DNA of 64,000 bases, taken from NCBI RefSeq assembly GCF_900086645.1, contig NZ_LT576451.1:2542001-2606000 (forward strand), given 5' to 3'. The position numbers and the translations under genes were made by a program. Every line of letters begins with the position of its first letter. Within the stretch, counting starts at the first letter, position 1. This stretch comes from Curtobacterium sp. 9128 (GTDB lineage Bacteria > Actinomycetota > Actinomycetes > Actinomycetales > Microbacteriaceae). Below the pieces are notes generated by a model, which was given only the letters and a program-made list of their open reading frames with translations, was not told the origin of the DNA and searched no databases. Of this stretch, positions 9,213 to 19,085 are shown one piece after another.

Positions 9213-11675
9213 TCAGACCGTCGCGTACGCGACGATGCCGCGGCGGACCGCGTCCGTCGCCCGTCGGGCGGTCTCGGCGAGCTCGGGGTCGCCGGCGTTC
9301 TTGATCTGGTCGAGGAGGTCGATGACCTGCTTGCACCACCGGACGAAGTCACCGGCTGCCAGGTCGAGCGACCGCAGGACGTCGTCGAGCGCCGAGCCGG
9401 ACGCCCACCGGAACATGCCGACGGCGATCGCGGGGGTCGGCGGCTGCGAACCGGACAGCCGGGCGTCGCGCTCCACGTCGTCGAGGCGGGACCAGATCGT
9501 CAGGGTCTCGTCGATCGCCGGGCGGAACGCGCCGCGGGGCAGTGCGTGCTCGGTCCCCGGGGCGTCCTCCCGACGGGGCTGGTAGACGATCGTGGCGGCC
9601 ATGGCGGCGAGCTGTGCCGGCGTGAGGTCCTTCCACACCCCGGCCTCGAGGCACTCGGCGACGAGCAGGTCCCGCTCGCCGTAGATCCGCTGCAGACGAC
9701 GACCACCCGCTGCGACGGTGAGCTCGCCGTCAGGACCGGCGGACGCGTCGTTGCCGCTCGGCACGAGGTACCCGAGCTGGACGAGCACGTCGGTCACCCG
9801 GTCGAACGTCGTCGCGACGGCGCCGGTCCGGGAGCGGATCTGCTGCACGAGCTTGTCGTTGACGCGCTTGAGCTTGTACCAGCGCTCCGCCCAGCGGGCG
9901 TGCGCTTCCCGGTCCGGGCAGGCGTGGCAGGGGTGACGCTGCAGGGCGCGCCGCACCTCGGTGATCTGGGACTGCCGTTCCTGGCGGGCGCCGTGCGAGG
10001 CTTCGCGGCCGCCGGGGACGTTCGTGCGTTCGAGGTCCGAGAGTCGCCGTCGCAGCGCCGCGTACTCGGTGAAGTCGCCGAGGTGGCACGCCATCGACCG
10101 CTGGTAGCCGTCGAGCGACTCCTGCTGCGACCGCACCTTCCTGGCGAGGTCGACGACGGAGCGGTCCGCCTGGAACTGCGCGAAGGACGTCTCGAGGACC
10201 TCGCGCGTGCGCTGTCGACCGAACTGCTCGATCAGGTTCACGGCCATGTTGTACGTCGGCTTGAACGAGGAGTTGAGCGGGTACGTCCGACGGCTCGCGA
10301 GCGACGCGACGGCCTGCGGTTCGAGGCCGTCGGTCCACTGGATGACCGAGTGCCCCTCGACGTCGATCCCCCGACGGCCGGCTCGCCCCGTGAGCTGCGT
10401 GTACTCCCCCGGCGTGATCGGCACACGGGCCTCGCCGTTGAACTTCTCCAGCTTCTCGAGGACGACCGTGCGCGCCGGCATGTTGACCCCGAGCGCCAGT
10501 GTCTCGGTCGCGAAGACGACCTTGAGGAGCTTGCGCTGGAAGAGGTCCTCGACGACCTCCTTGAACGCGGGCAGGAGCCCGGCGTGGTGCGCCGCGACGC
10601 CCCGCTCGAGCCCTTCGAGCCACTCCCAGTACCCGAGGACGGCGAGGTCCTCGTCGAGGAGGGTGCGGCAGTGGTACTCCGCGGTCTCGCGGATCTCGTT
10701 CCGCTCTTCGCGGGTGGTCAGGGAGACCCCGGACCGCAGGACCTGCCGGACGCCCTGGTCGCACCCGTTGCGGCTGAACACGAAGAAGATCGCCGGGAGC
10801 AGCATCCGCTCGTCCAGCATGCGGGCGATGTGCTCGCGGTGCAGCTTCTCGGTGCGCGGACCACGGCGGTCGACGTACCCGCCACGACCCCGACGTCCGC
10901 GGTGGCCGCCACGACTGTCGTTGCGCGAGCCTCCGCCGACGAGACGCAGCAGCTCGGGGTTCACGCGGTTGGTCGCCGCGGCACCGGACGAGTCGAAGAG
11001 GTCGACCATCTTGTTGCCGACGAGCACGTGCTGCTCGAGGGGCACCGGACGGTCCTCGGACACGATGACGTCGGTGTCGCCGCGGACGGTCTGCAGCCAG
11101 TCGCCGAACTCCTCGGCGTTGGACACCGTCGCGCTGAGCGAGACCAGACGGACCTCGGTCGGCAGGTGCAGGATCACCTCTTCCCACACCGCGCCCCGGA
11201 ACCGGTCGGCGAGGTAGTGGACCTCGTCCAGCACGACCCACGCCAGGTCGTCGAGCAGGTCGGAGTCCGCGTAGATCATGTTGCGGAGCACCTCGGTCGT
11301 CATCACGACGACCCGTGCCCGGGGGTTGACGTTGGTGTCGCCGGTGAGGAGCCCCACCTCGGACTCCCCGTACGCCTCCACGAGCTCCGCGTACTTCTGG
11401 TTGCTCAGCGCCTTCATCGGCGTCGTGTAGAACACCTTCGCCGTCGGCTGCCGCATCGCCAGCCAGATCGCGAACTCGGCGACGATCGTCTTGCCGGCAC
11501 CGGTCGGGGCGGCGACGAGCACGCTTCGTCCCTGGTCGAGCGCATCACACGCGGCGAACTGGAACGCGTCCAGGTCGAACCGCAGGTCTGCGCGGAACAG
11601 CTCCAGGTTGCGCGACCGGCTCCGGACGCGGGCGGCCTGGAACCGCTCGGCCGCGCTCAGCCCGGTGTCCGTCAC
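9213..11675 (-). CDS. helY: HelY-type DEAD/DEAH-box (Ski2-like) RNA helicase
   Basis: An 820-residue superfamily 2 helicase. Motif I is APTGAGKTIV near residue 53, motif II VVLDEVHYLADRFRG, motif III SLSATVSNAEEFGDWL, motif VI QLTGRAGRRGID. The C-terminal half matches the helical extension of Ski2/Mtr4 relatives. In actinobacteria this gene follows tatC, as here. The GTG start overlaps the tatC stop by four bases (GTGA), so the two are translationally coupled. A gap-like stretch RGGHRGRRGRGGYVDRRG between the helicase lobes is a basic RGG-type insertion, possibly for RNA binding. Confidence 0.92.
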   Translation of the reverse strand: MTDTGLSAAERFQAARVRSRSRNLELFRADLRFDLDAFQFAACDALDQGRSVLVAAPTGAGKTIVAEFAIWLAMRQPTAKVFYTTPMKALSNQKYAELVEAYGESEVGLLTGDTNVNPRARVVVMTTEVLRNMIYADSDLLDDLAWVVLDEVHYLADRFRGAVWEEVILHLPTEVRLVSLSATVSNAEEFGDWLQTVRGDTDVIVSEDRPVPLEQHVLVGNKMVDLFDSSGAAATNRVNPELLRLVGGGSRNDSRGGHRGRRGRGGYVDRRGPRTEKLHREHIARMLDERMLLPAIFFVFSRNGCDQGVRQVLRSGVSLTTREERNEIRETAEYHCRTLLDEDLAVLGYWEWLEGLERGVAAHHAGLLPAFKEVVEDLFQRKLLKVVFATETLALGVNMPARTVVLEKLEKFNGEARVPITPGEYTQLTGRAGRRGIDVEGHSVIQWTDGLEPQAVASLASRRTYPLNSSFKPTYNMAVNLIEQFGRQRTREVLETSFAQFQADRSVVDLARKVRSQQESLDGYQRSMACHLGDFTEYAALRRRLSDLERTNVPGGREASHGARQERQSQITEVRRALQRHPCHACPDREAHARWAERWYKLKRVNDKLVQQIRSRTGAVATTFDRVTDVLVQLGYLVPSGNDASAGPDGELTVAAGGRRLQRIYGERDLLVAECLEAGVWKDLTPAQLAAMAATIVYQPRREDAPGTEHALPRGAFRPAIDETLTIWSRLDDVERDARLSGSQPPTPAIAVGMFRWASGSALDDVLRSLDLAAGDFVRWCKQVIDLLDQIKNAGDPELAETARRATDAVRRGIVAYATV

Positions 11676-12493
11676 AGGCCGTACTCGGCGTCGAGCTTGG
11701 CCTGGCGCTTCGCGAGACGACGGTCGTGCAGCCAGGTCACCACGCAGGCGGCGACGTAGAGCACCATCATCGGGATCGCGAGCAGGAACATCGAGATGAC
11801 GTCGGCGCTCGGGGTCACGATCGCGCAGAAGACCAGGATGCAGAGGATGGCCACGCGCCAGGACTTGATGATCGACTTCGCCTCGAGCACGCCGACGAAG
11901 TTCAGCAACACCAGGAACACGGGCAGCACGAAGGCGATGCCGACGGCCACGATGAGCTTGATGACGAAGTCGTAGTAGGCCTTGGCGTCGACGATGGAGG
12001 TGTCCTGGCTCGACACGAAGCTGCCGAGGATCCCGACGATGTGCGGCAGGACGTACCAGCCGAAGTAGCACCCGGCGAAGAACAGCGGGATCGCCGTGCC
12101 GAGGAAGCCCCACACGTACTGCTTCTCGCGCCGGACCAACGCCGGGACGATGAACGCCCAGATCTGGTAGAGCCAGACCGGGCTCGCGATCACGATGCCG
12201 ATCGTGATCGCGATCTGCAGCTTGAGGTCGAACGCTCCCGTGATCATCGGGAAGTTCAGCTCGGCGGTGTGCCCGCCGACCTTCGCCAGCTGGGACACGG
12301 GGGCACGCAGCGAGTCGAGCACGAACGGGGTCAGGAACCAGCCGCCGACCGCACCGACGAGGACCGCGAGGACGGCCTTGAACAGGCGGTTGCGCAGCTC
12401 GATGAGGTGCTGCCCGAGGGACATGCGGCCTTCGGGTTCCTTCGGACGGCGACCCTGCCGCTTCTCTCGCCCGCGCGCGGTCGTCGAAGCCAT
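11672..12493 (-). CDS. tatC: Sec-independent translocase TatC
   Basis: A 273-residue TatC, the multi-spanning core of the twin-arginine translocase that binds Tat signal peptides. Recognisable features are MSLGQHLIELRNRL before the first membrane span, ASPVWLYQIWAFIVPAL, and about six hydrophobic helices. A charged N-terminal extension of about 23 residues precedes the first motif. A TAGGAT box (12500-12505) lies six bases before the ATG, suggesting its own leaderless promoter. In most actinobacteria tatA sits immediately upstream, but here the 355-base gap to pafC contains only repeats. Confidence 0.95.
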   Translation of the reverse strand: MASTTARGREKRQGRRPKEPEGRMSLGQHLIELRNRLFKAVLAVLVGAVGGWFLTPFVLDSLRAPVSQLAKVGGHTAELNFPMITGAFDLKLQIAITIGIVIASPVWLYQIWAFIVPALVRREKQYVWGFLGTAIPLFFAGCYFGWYVLPHIVGILGSFVSSQDTSIVDAKAYYDFVIKLIVAVGIAFVLPVFLVLLNFVGVLEAKSIIKSWRVAILCILVFCAIVTPSADVISMFLLAIPMMVLYVAACVVTWLHDRRLAKRQAKLDAEYGL

Positions 12494-12497
12494 GCGT

Positions 12498-12516
12498 CGA
12501 TCCTACGGCAGCGCGG
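12498..12516 (-). promoter_or_regulatory. tatC promoter, identical to that of pafB
   Basis: The 19 bases at 12498-12516 are identical to those at 14858-14876 and include the TAGGAT -10 box. In each case the box ends six bases before the start codon (tatC ATG, pafB GTG). The shared promoter core could mean co-regulation or a local duplication. Confidence 0.5.
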
Positions 12517-12561
12517 CCCTCGGTCGGCGGCGCGACGTGCGAACGCACAGCGCACCTTCGG

Positions 12562-12683
12562 GCGAGTGGTCACGACACCCCGCTCGCATCCGCCGACCGG
12601 TCAACGTCCGTCGTCGTCGGGATCACCGACCGACGGTTTGCGACCGGTGGGCGGTCGATGCGCGGGGTGTCGCGACCACTCGC
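12562..12683. repeat. Nested inverted-repeat element, copy A
   Basis: Outer arms 12562-12583 and 12662-12683 are 22 bp with one mismatch; the left arm includes GTGGTCACGACACCCCGC. Weaker inner arms lie at 12593-12613 (CCGACCGGTCAACG...) and 12631-12650. The element and a GGGAGGC/GCCTCCC inverted repeat fill the 355-base pafC-tatC gap, which holds no gene. Other copies are at 18884-19030, 51965-52082 and 54531-54677. Confidence 0.75.
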
Positions 12684-12721
12684 CGCGGTCGGCGGCCTCT
12701 GTGGGTCCCGTGGGCAGTCGG

Positions 12722-12765
12722 CGGACGGGAGGCACGGTGCGGGCCGGGAACGAGCCTCCCGTCCG
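12722..12765. repeat. GGGAGGC/GCCTCCC inverted repeat (imperfect family member)
   Basis: Arms CGGACGGGAGGC (12722-12733) and its exact complement (12754-12765) flank a 20-base interior. This is a looser member of the palindrome family at 18796, 23053, 54682 and 60262. It lies between pafC and tatC, both on the minus strand, downstream of pafC, so it could terminate the pafBC message. Confidence 0.6.
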
Positions 12766-12848
12766 GTGGACGGTCGCGACCAGGGCGCGTCCGGCCCACC
12801 CCGCGTCGAGCCCGCGTCGGCGCCGGGCGGCGTCGCGCGCCGCTCGCG

Positions 12849-13820
12849 TCAGGACGCGGGCAGCGCGGACGCGGCGAAGGCGCGCACGGCGTCTCGCGCG
12901 GCGGGCGGGTCGAGCACCACGGCCCGCCCCGGCAGGCCGGCGACGAGGCGCACCACACCGTCGAACCCCGCGGACGCGGCGAGCCGGATGCGCACGCGCC
13001 GATCGGCGTCGGGCACGTCGGCGGTGTCCGCGAGGAAGTCCGCCACGAGCGGCAACGACGAGGCGTCGAGCTCCACGGTCACGATCACGTCGTCCGCGCT
13101 CTGCTGGAACAGCGTGTCGGGGATGGTGACGTCGTCAGTCGAGTGCGACGCCTGGCGGTCGTCGACGCGCACGGCCGACATCCGGTCCAGTCGGAACGTG
13201 CGGAGCGCTGCACGATCGAGGTCCCAGGCGCGGAGGTACCAGTCCGTGTCGATGGACTCCACGCGGAGCGGGTCCACCGAGCGCGTGCTTCCCTGGGTTC
13301 GCGGCCCGGCGTAGTCGAACACGAGTCCACGGCCGTCGGACATCGCCTGCCGGATGGTGGCGAGCGTCGCGTCGTGGCGCTCCTGGCCGACGGCGACGTT
13401 CGCGGATGCTCCACCGGCACCGCGGGAGAGCTTCGCCATCAGCGCGCGGATGGCGTCGCGGTCGGCGGCTTCCGGCAGCGCGGAGAGGTACTGCAAGCCT
13501 GCGATGAGCGCAGATGCTTCTCGTGCGGAGAGCCGCGGGGAGTCGTCGATCGCCACGAGGTTCGTCAGCACGATCATGTCGTTCTGCTCGAAGTCGTCCC
13601 AGGCGATGTCGAACAGGTCGCCGTGCTGGTACTGCATCGTCTCGCCGGGGATCCCCGACACGGCGATGAGCTCGACCGCGCGGCGGATCCTGGTCTCCGG
13701 GACGCCGAAGTGCCGAGCGGCCTCGGCCACGGAGACCCGCTCGCGGTCGATCAGGTACGGCACCAGTGCGAGCAGGAACGCGAGCTTGTCCTGCGCCTGG
13801 AGCGGCTGGGGTTCAGCCAC
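12849..13820 (-). CDS. pafC: PafC-type WYL domain transcriptional regulator
   Basis: A 323-residue regulator with an N-terminal winged helix-turn-helix (VSVAEAARHFGVPETRIRRA) and a WYL domain whose core reads DTDWYLRAWDLDRAALRTFRLDRM. PafB and PafC form the activator of the mycobacterial DNA damage response independent of LexA. The order FKBP protein, pafB, pafC matches other actinobacteria. GTG at 13820 overlaps the pafB stop by eight bases, so the two are coupled. Confidence 0.9.
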   Translation of the reverse strand: MAEPQPLQAQDKLAFLLALVPYLIDRERVSVAEAARHFGVPETRIRRAVELIAVSGIPGETMQYQHGDLFDIAWDDFEQNDMIVLTNLVAIDDSPRLSAREASALIAGLQYLSALPEAADRDAIRALMAKLSRGAGGASANVAVGQERHDATLATIRQAMSDGRGLVFDYAGPRTQGSTRSVDPLRVESIDTDWYLRAWDLDRAALRTFRLDRMSAVRVDDRQASHSTDDVTIPDTLFQQSADDVIVTVELDASSLPLVADFLADTADVPDADRRVRIRLAASAGFDGVVRLVAGLPGRAVVLDPPAARDAVRAFAASALPAS

Positions 13821-14853
13821 GGAGCACCCCTTCGCTGTGGTCGGCGACTTCGCCGTGGTCGGCGACGAGCCCGCGGAGGCGGTCCAGCACACGGTCGCGG
13901 ACGTCCGCGGGTTCGAGCACCTGCACCTCTGGGCCGAAGGCGGCGAGTTCCTCGGCGAGGATCTGCGGGTCGACGTAGTGGAGTACGAGGACGCCGTCGC
14001 CCTGTGCGGTGGTGTCCCGCCGACGGCCGAGGCGACGTTCCGCGTCGGACCCGGGGACGACCGCGATCGTCGCCGTGCGCTCGGACCAGAGCCGGTCGAG
14101 TTCCGCGAGGGTCCGCTCCCCCGCACCGGCGGGCGCCGGGTGGCGACCCGGCTCGTACGTCGTGACGGGACCGACGATCCGCGAGAGCAGGTAGTTCTTG
14201 TCGGAGTCCGTCGAGGGTTCGTGTGCGGCGAGCATCCACCGGCCGCCGTGCTGCACGAGCGCCAGCGGAGCGACGTCGCGCCGTCGTGCTTCGTGTTCAC
14301 CAGGGGTGATGTAGTCGAACCGGACGGCTGCCGCGCGGTCGAGCGCCGCGCGGAGTGGTTCGAACGCGGCGTCCCTTGCGCGGAGCCGCGGAGCGTACGC
14401 GTCCATGCCGATCGCGCCGGCGCGGCTGTCGTCGTCACCGGCGGAACGGACCTTGAGGAGCGCTCGACGCGAATCGGACGACAGGGCCCCTTCGCGCCAC
14501 GCCATCGCCGCGAGCGACAGCAGCGCGGATTCGTCCGGGGTGAACCGGACGTCGAGGGGCAGGTCGTACTCGCCCTTCGGGATGCGGTACCGGAGGGTCT
14601 GGTTGTTGCCGGACGATCCGGGGGTCTCGATGGTCTCGAGCGGGATGCCGAGTTCGCGGACGTCGTCCTTGTCGCGTTCGAACTGCCGCTCGAGCGACGC
14701 GTTGTCACCACCGGCCGCGAACCGCTGTCGGTAGCCCTGGACGTTCGTCAGGATCTCGGACTTCGTCAGGCCCGACTCGGTCGACAGCAGCGCGAGCACG
14801 AGGCTGAACAGGCGTTCTTCCGCCGGTACGCGGGGCACACGGGTGGCTGGCAC
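13813..14853 (-). CDS. pafB: PafB-type WYL domain transcriptional regulator
   Basis: A 346-residue partner of PafC with an N-terminal helix-turn-helix (VPAEERLFSLVLALLSTESG) and a central WYL-type domain (QHGGRWMLAAHEPSTDSDKNYLLSRI). It is expected to act as a heterodimer with PafC on DNA damage promoters. GTG at 14853 is preceded by TAGGAT (14860-14865) at six bases, suggesting a leaderless message; this promoter core is identical to that of tatC. Near the C-terminus a six-residue unit is duplicated in frame (VADHGE, VADHSE), reflecting an 18-base tandem repeat. Confidence 0.9.
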   Translation of the reverse strand: MPATRVPRVPAEERLFSLVLALLSTESGLTKSEILTNVQGYRQRFAAGGDNASLERQFERDKDDVRELGIPLETIETPGSSGNNQTLRYRIPKGEYDLPLDVRFTPDESALLSLAAMAWREGALSSDSRRALLKVRSAGDDDSRAGAIGMDAYAPRLRARDAAFEPLRAALDRAAAVRFDYITPGEHEARRRDVAPLALVQHGGRWMLAAHEPSTDSDKNYLLSRIVGPVTTYEPGRHPAPAGAGERTLAELDRLWSERTATIAVVPGSDAERRLGRRRDTTAQGDGVLVLHYVDPQILAEELAAFGPEVQVLEPADVRDRVLDRLRGLVADHGEVADHSEGVLRG

Positions 14854-14857
14854 GAGC

Positions 14858-14876
14858 CGATCCTACGGCAGCGCGG
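14858..14876 (-). promoter_or_regulatory. pafB promoter, identical to that of tatC
   Basis: The TAGGAT -10 box (14860-14865) lies six bases before the GTG at 14853. The same 19 bases occur at 12498-12516 before tatC. Confidence 0.5.
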
Positions 14877-14945
14877 GGGCACCGGAGTGCACCCGCGCGC
14901 TGGTTCGTGGAGAGCGGACGAGCGTCGTCAGGACCGGGATCCGGG

Positions 14946-15851
14946 TCAGGACTTCATCGAGCCGAGCACGTCGATGACGTACGCGTAGGCCACACCCTGC
15001 TGGTGGACGATCGCGAGCACCTGGTCGCCGACCTTCCTGCCGACGAGCGCGCTGCGCACGCCTTCCTGGACCTGCCCCTTGGCGAGGGGCACGGTCTGGG
15101 CGCCGGTCCCGTCGGTCCAGCTCGACCCGGCGACCGTGGAGTCGTCGCCCCACGTGACGGCGGTGTACTTGATGACCGCGGTGTCCTTGTCGGTGAGCAC
15201 CTCGCCGTGGCCCTTGCGGAGCAGGTGGGTCTCGTCGGAGGACGGGGCCGCGGACGACGGGACGGTGATGCCGGGGGCGCCGTCGGTCGCCAAGACCACG
15301 GCCGGCATGTGGTCGCCCGCGAGCTGCGGGGTCCCGGTGGCGCGGGAGTCGAACGCCCGCTTGACGTCGATCACCGCGATGACGGCGTCCTCGGTCTTCT
15401 TGGTCGAGGTCGCGCCGCTCGACAGCGCGCTCTGCGGCAGCGCCACCGCGAGGCGGTCGCCGACCTTCGCACACTCGAGCGCCTTGCCGAGGGCACCGGC
15501 GTTCGAGGATCCCGCGGTGATCGGCGCGGTCGTGCCGGAGTACCCGCTGGTCTGCGCGACCTTCCCGGTGGAGCCGTCGACGAGCGTGTACTCGATGAGG
15601 ACCGGCGTGCCGTCCCCCACCGTGCGGCCGTCGCCCTGCTTCAGGACCGAGACCTGGGTGCCCTTCGTGGTGAGCCCCGCGGGGATCGAGACCTTCGGCT
15701 CCTTGCCGAACGCGCCCGACGCGGTGACGGACTCGGACGCGGCACCGGGAGCGTTGCAGCTCGACGGCGTCGTGCCGGCTCCGCTCGACGCGCACGCCGT
15801 GAGCGACGCGGCCAGTCCGATGGTGACCAGGAGTGCGGGGATGGTGCGCAC
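14946..15851 (-). CDS. FKBP-type peptidyl-prolyl isomerase lipoprotein
   Basis: A 301-residue secreted lipoprotein. GTG at 15851 gives a signal peptide VRTIPALLVTIGLAASLTAC with lipobox LTAC, so the mature Cys is residue 20, a substrate for Lnt encoded in this cluster. The C-terminal half shows FKBP features: DTAVIKYTAVTWGD, PLAKGQVQEGVRSALVGRKVGDQVLAIV. A related but more diverged domain appears in the N-terminal half (GTPVLIEYTLVDGSTG), so the protein may carry two FKBP-like folds. GAAAGAGGG precedes the start. A TAGGCT box at about 15892-15897 implies a leader of roughly 36 bases. Confidence 0.88.
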   Translation of the reverse strand: MRTIPALLVTIGLAASLTACASSGAGTTPSSCNAPGAASESVTASGAFGKEPKVSIPAGLTTKGTQVSVLKQGDGRTVGDGTPVLIEYTLVDGSTGKVAQTSGYSGTTAPITAGSSNAGALGKALECAKVGDRLAVALPQSALSSGATSTKKTEDAVIAVIDVKRAFDSRATGTPQLAGDHMPAVVLATDGAPGITVPSSAAPSSDETHLLRKGHGEVLTDKDTAVIKYTAVTWGDDSTVAGSSWTDGTGAQTVPLAKGQVQEGVRSALVGRKVGDQVLAIVHQQGVAYAYVIDVLGSMKS

Positions 15852-15895
15852 GGACCCTCTTTCCGTTCGATGCGGGGCGGGCAACGGTCGGTAGC

Positions 15896-17712
<1,817 letters not shown>

Positions 17713-17849
17713 GGGCGACGAGTCTACCGGCGCACGCGGTCGCCGAAGGCCCTGGGGCCTATTGTGGATGCCTGATCGTGTCCGGTCGGCTGTGGACGGT
17801 CCGCCTCCCGCGCCGACCCGCTCCACTCCACCTCCAGGAGGTCCGCTCC

Positions 17850-18782
17850 GTGCCACAGCACTCCCCCTTCAACGACGGCCGCCTGCTGGTCGTCGCGTTC
17901 GAGGGCTGGAACGACGCCGGGGAAGCCGCCAGTGGCCTCGCCCGGCGGATCGTCGACGCACTCGGGCTCGACGAACTGCGGGAGATCGACGGGGAGCAGT
18001 ACGTCGACTACCAGTTCAACCGCCCGACCGTCGGCAGCGACGACAACGGCGTCCGCGGGATCCAGTGGCCGCGGATCGTGTTGCACGGCCCCGGCGACGT
18101 CGGACGCCCGGTCATCGGCGCGGCGGGTTCCCCGGCGGAGCGCGACGTCTTCGTGCTCGTCGGACCGGAGCCGTCACGCACGTGGCGGGCGTTCTGCGCC
18201 GAGATCATCGACCTCGCCGACGTGTACTCCATCGACGCGGTGGTGTTCGTCGGCGCCATGCTCGCGGACGTCCCGCACACCCGTCCGATCTCGGTGTTCG
18301 TGTCGAGCGAGAACGCCGGCGTCCGTGCCGCGTTCGACGTCGACAAGTCGTCCTACGAGGGCCCCACTGGCATCCTCGGTGTGCTCTCCGACTCGATGGA
18401 CAAGGCCGGGCTCACGACGCTGTCCCTCTGGGCCTCGGTCCCGCACTACGTGCACAACGCGCCGTCGCCCAAGGCCACGCTGTCGCTCCTGGACAAGATG
18501 GAGGAGCTCACCGACGTCACGGTCCCCCGCGGCACGCTCCTCGACGACGCGACGCAGTGGGAAGAGGGCATCGACGCCCTGGCCTCCGACGACGAGGACA
18601 TGGCGTCGTACATCGAGCAGCTCGAGCAGGCGCGCGACACCGTCGACTCCCCCGAGGCGTCGGGTGACGCCATCGCGCAGGAGTTCGAGCAGTACCTGCG
18701 GCGTCGGGAGCGCAAGGACGGCAAGGACGGTCCCGGCCAGGCGGGCGAGGGCCCGTGGCGGCCCCCGCAGCCGCCGCAGTAG
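17850..18782 (+). CDS. PAC2 family protein
   Basis: A 310-residue PAC2-domain protein, named after the eukaryotic proteasome assembly chaperone 2; the bacterial role is not established. Typical segments are LLVVAFEGWNDAGEAASGLA, FVLVGPEPSRTWRAF and VVFVGAMLADVPHTRPI. The C-terminus is charged and then Pro/Gln-rich. GTG at 17850 follows a perfect AGGAGG (17836-17841) at eight bases; an earlier in-frame start at 17778 would add 24 unlikely residues. No proteasome genes are present in the window, so a proteasome chaperone role here is doubtful. The gene ends at a 44-bp palindrome. Confidence 0.9.
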   Translation: MPQHSPFNDGRLLVVAFEGWNDAGEAASGLARRIVDALGLDELREIDGEQYVDYQFNRPTVGSDDNGVRGIQWPRIVLHGPGDVGRPVIGAAGSPAERDVFVLVGPEPSRTWRAFCAEIIDLADVYSIDAVVFVGAMLADVPHTRPISVFVSSENAGVRAAFDVDKSSYEGPTGILGVLSDSMDKAGLTTLSLWASVPHYVHNAPSPKATLSLLDKMEELTDVTVPRGTLLDDATQWEEGIDALASDDEDMASYIEQLEQARDTVDSPEASGDAIAQEFEQYLRRRERKDGKDGPGQAGEGPWRPPQPPQ

Positions 18783-18795
18783 GAGCGCGCGACGA

Positions 18796-18839
18796 CGGAC
18801 GGGAGGCTCGGTGCCAGCTGGCACCGAGCCTCCCGTCCG
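18796..18839. terminator. Perfect 44-bp palindrome, family member
   Basis: Both halves (18796-18817 and 18818-18839) are exact complements with no loop. The core is GGTGCCAGCTGGCACC and the flanks contain GGGAGGC and GCCTCCC. It starts 14 bases after the PAC2 stop, where a terminator is expected. The 303-base gap 18783-19085 holds this palindrome, repeat copy B and a 14-bp tandem repeat, and no gene. Confidence 0.75.
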
Positions 18840-18883
18840 ATTCGGCGCCCGTCCGGATCCCGCGCCCCGCCCGCCGCCCGCTG

Positions 18884-19030
18884 ACTGGTCACGACACCCC
18901 GTCCGCTTCCCGCCGACTGGTCACGACACCCCGTCCGCCTCCGCCGACCGGTCACGAACTGTCGCTCGCGGGCGGCCGGACCGACGGATCGTGGCCGCTC
19001 GGCAGACGTGAGCGGGGTGTTGTGACCGGT
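18884..19030. repeat. Nested inverted-repeat element, copy B
   Basis: The outer left arm ACTGGTCACGACACCCCG occurs twice (18884-18901 and 18916-18933, 32 bp apart). The right arm is at 19013-19030. Inner arms are 18944-18964 (CCGACCGGTCACGAACTGTC) and 18982-19002. Same family as 12562-12683. Confidence 0.75.
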
Positions 19031-19067
19031 CGGCAGGTGCCGGTCGGCAGGTGCCGGTCGGCAGGTG
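19026..19067. repeat. 14-bp tandem repeat, three copies
   Basis: CCGGTCGGCAGGTG is repeated three times without change at the right end of element copy B, 19 bases beyond the mshC stop. Confidence 0.8.
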
Positions 19068-19085
19068 CCGACAGCGGGGTGCGCG

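Noticed and set aside
12494..12848. A hidden tatA gene
   Set aside because: No frame in the gap has an N-terminal hydrophobic helix followed by an amphipathic helix. The sequence is accounted for by inverted repeats.
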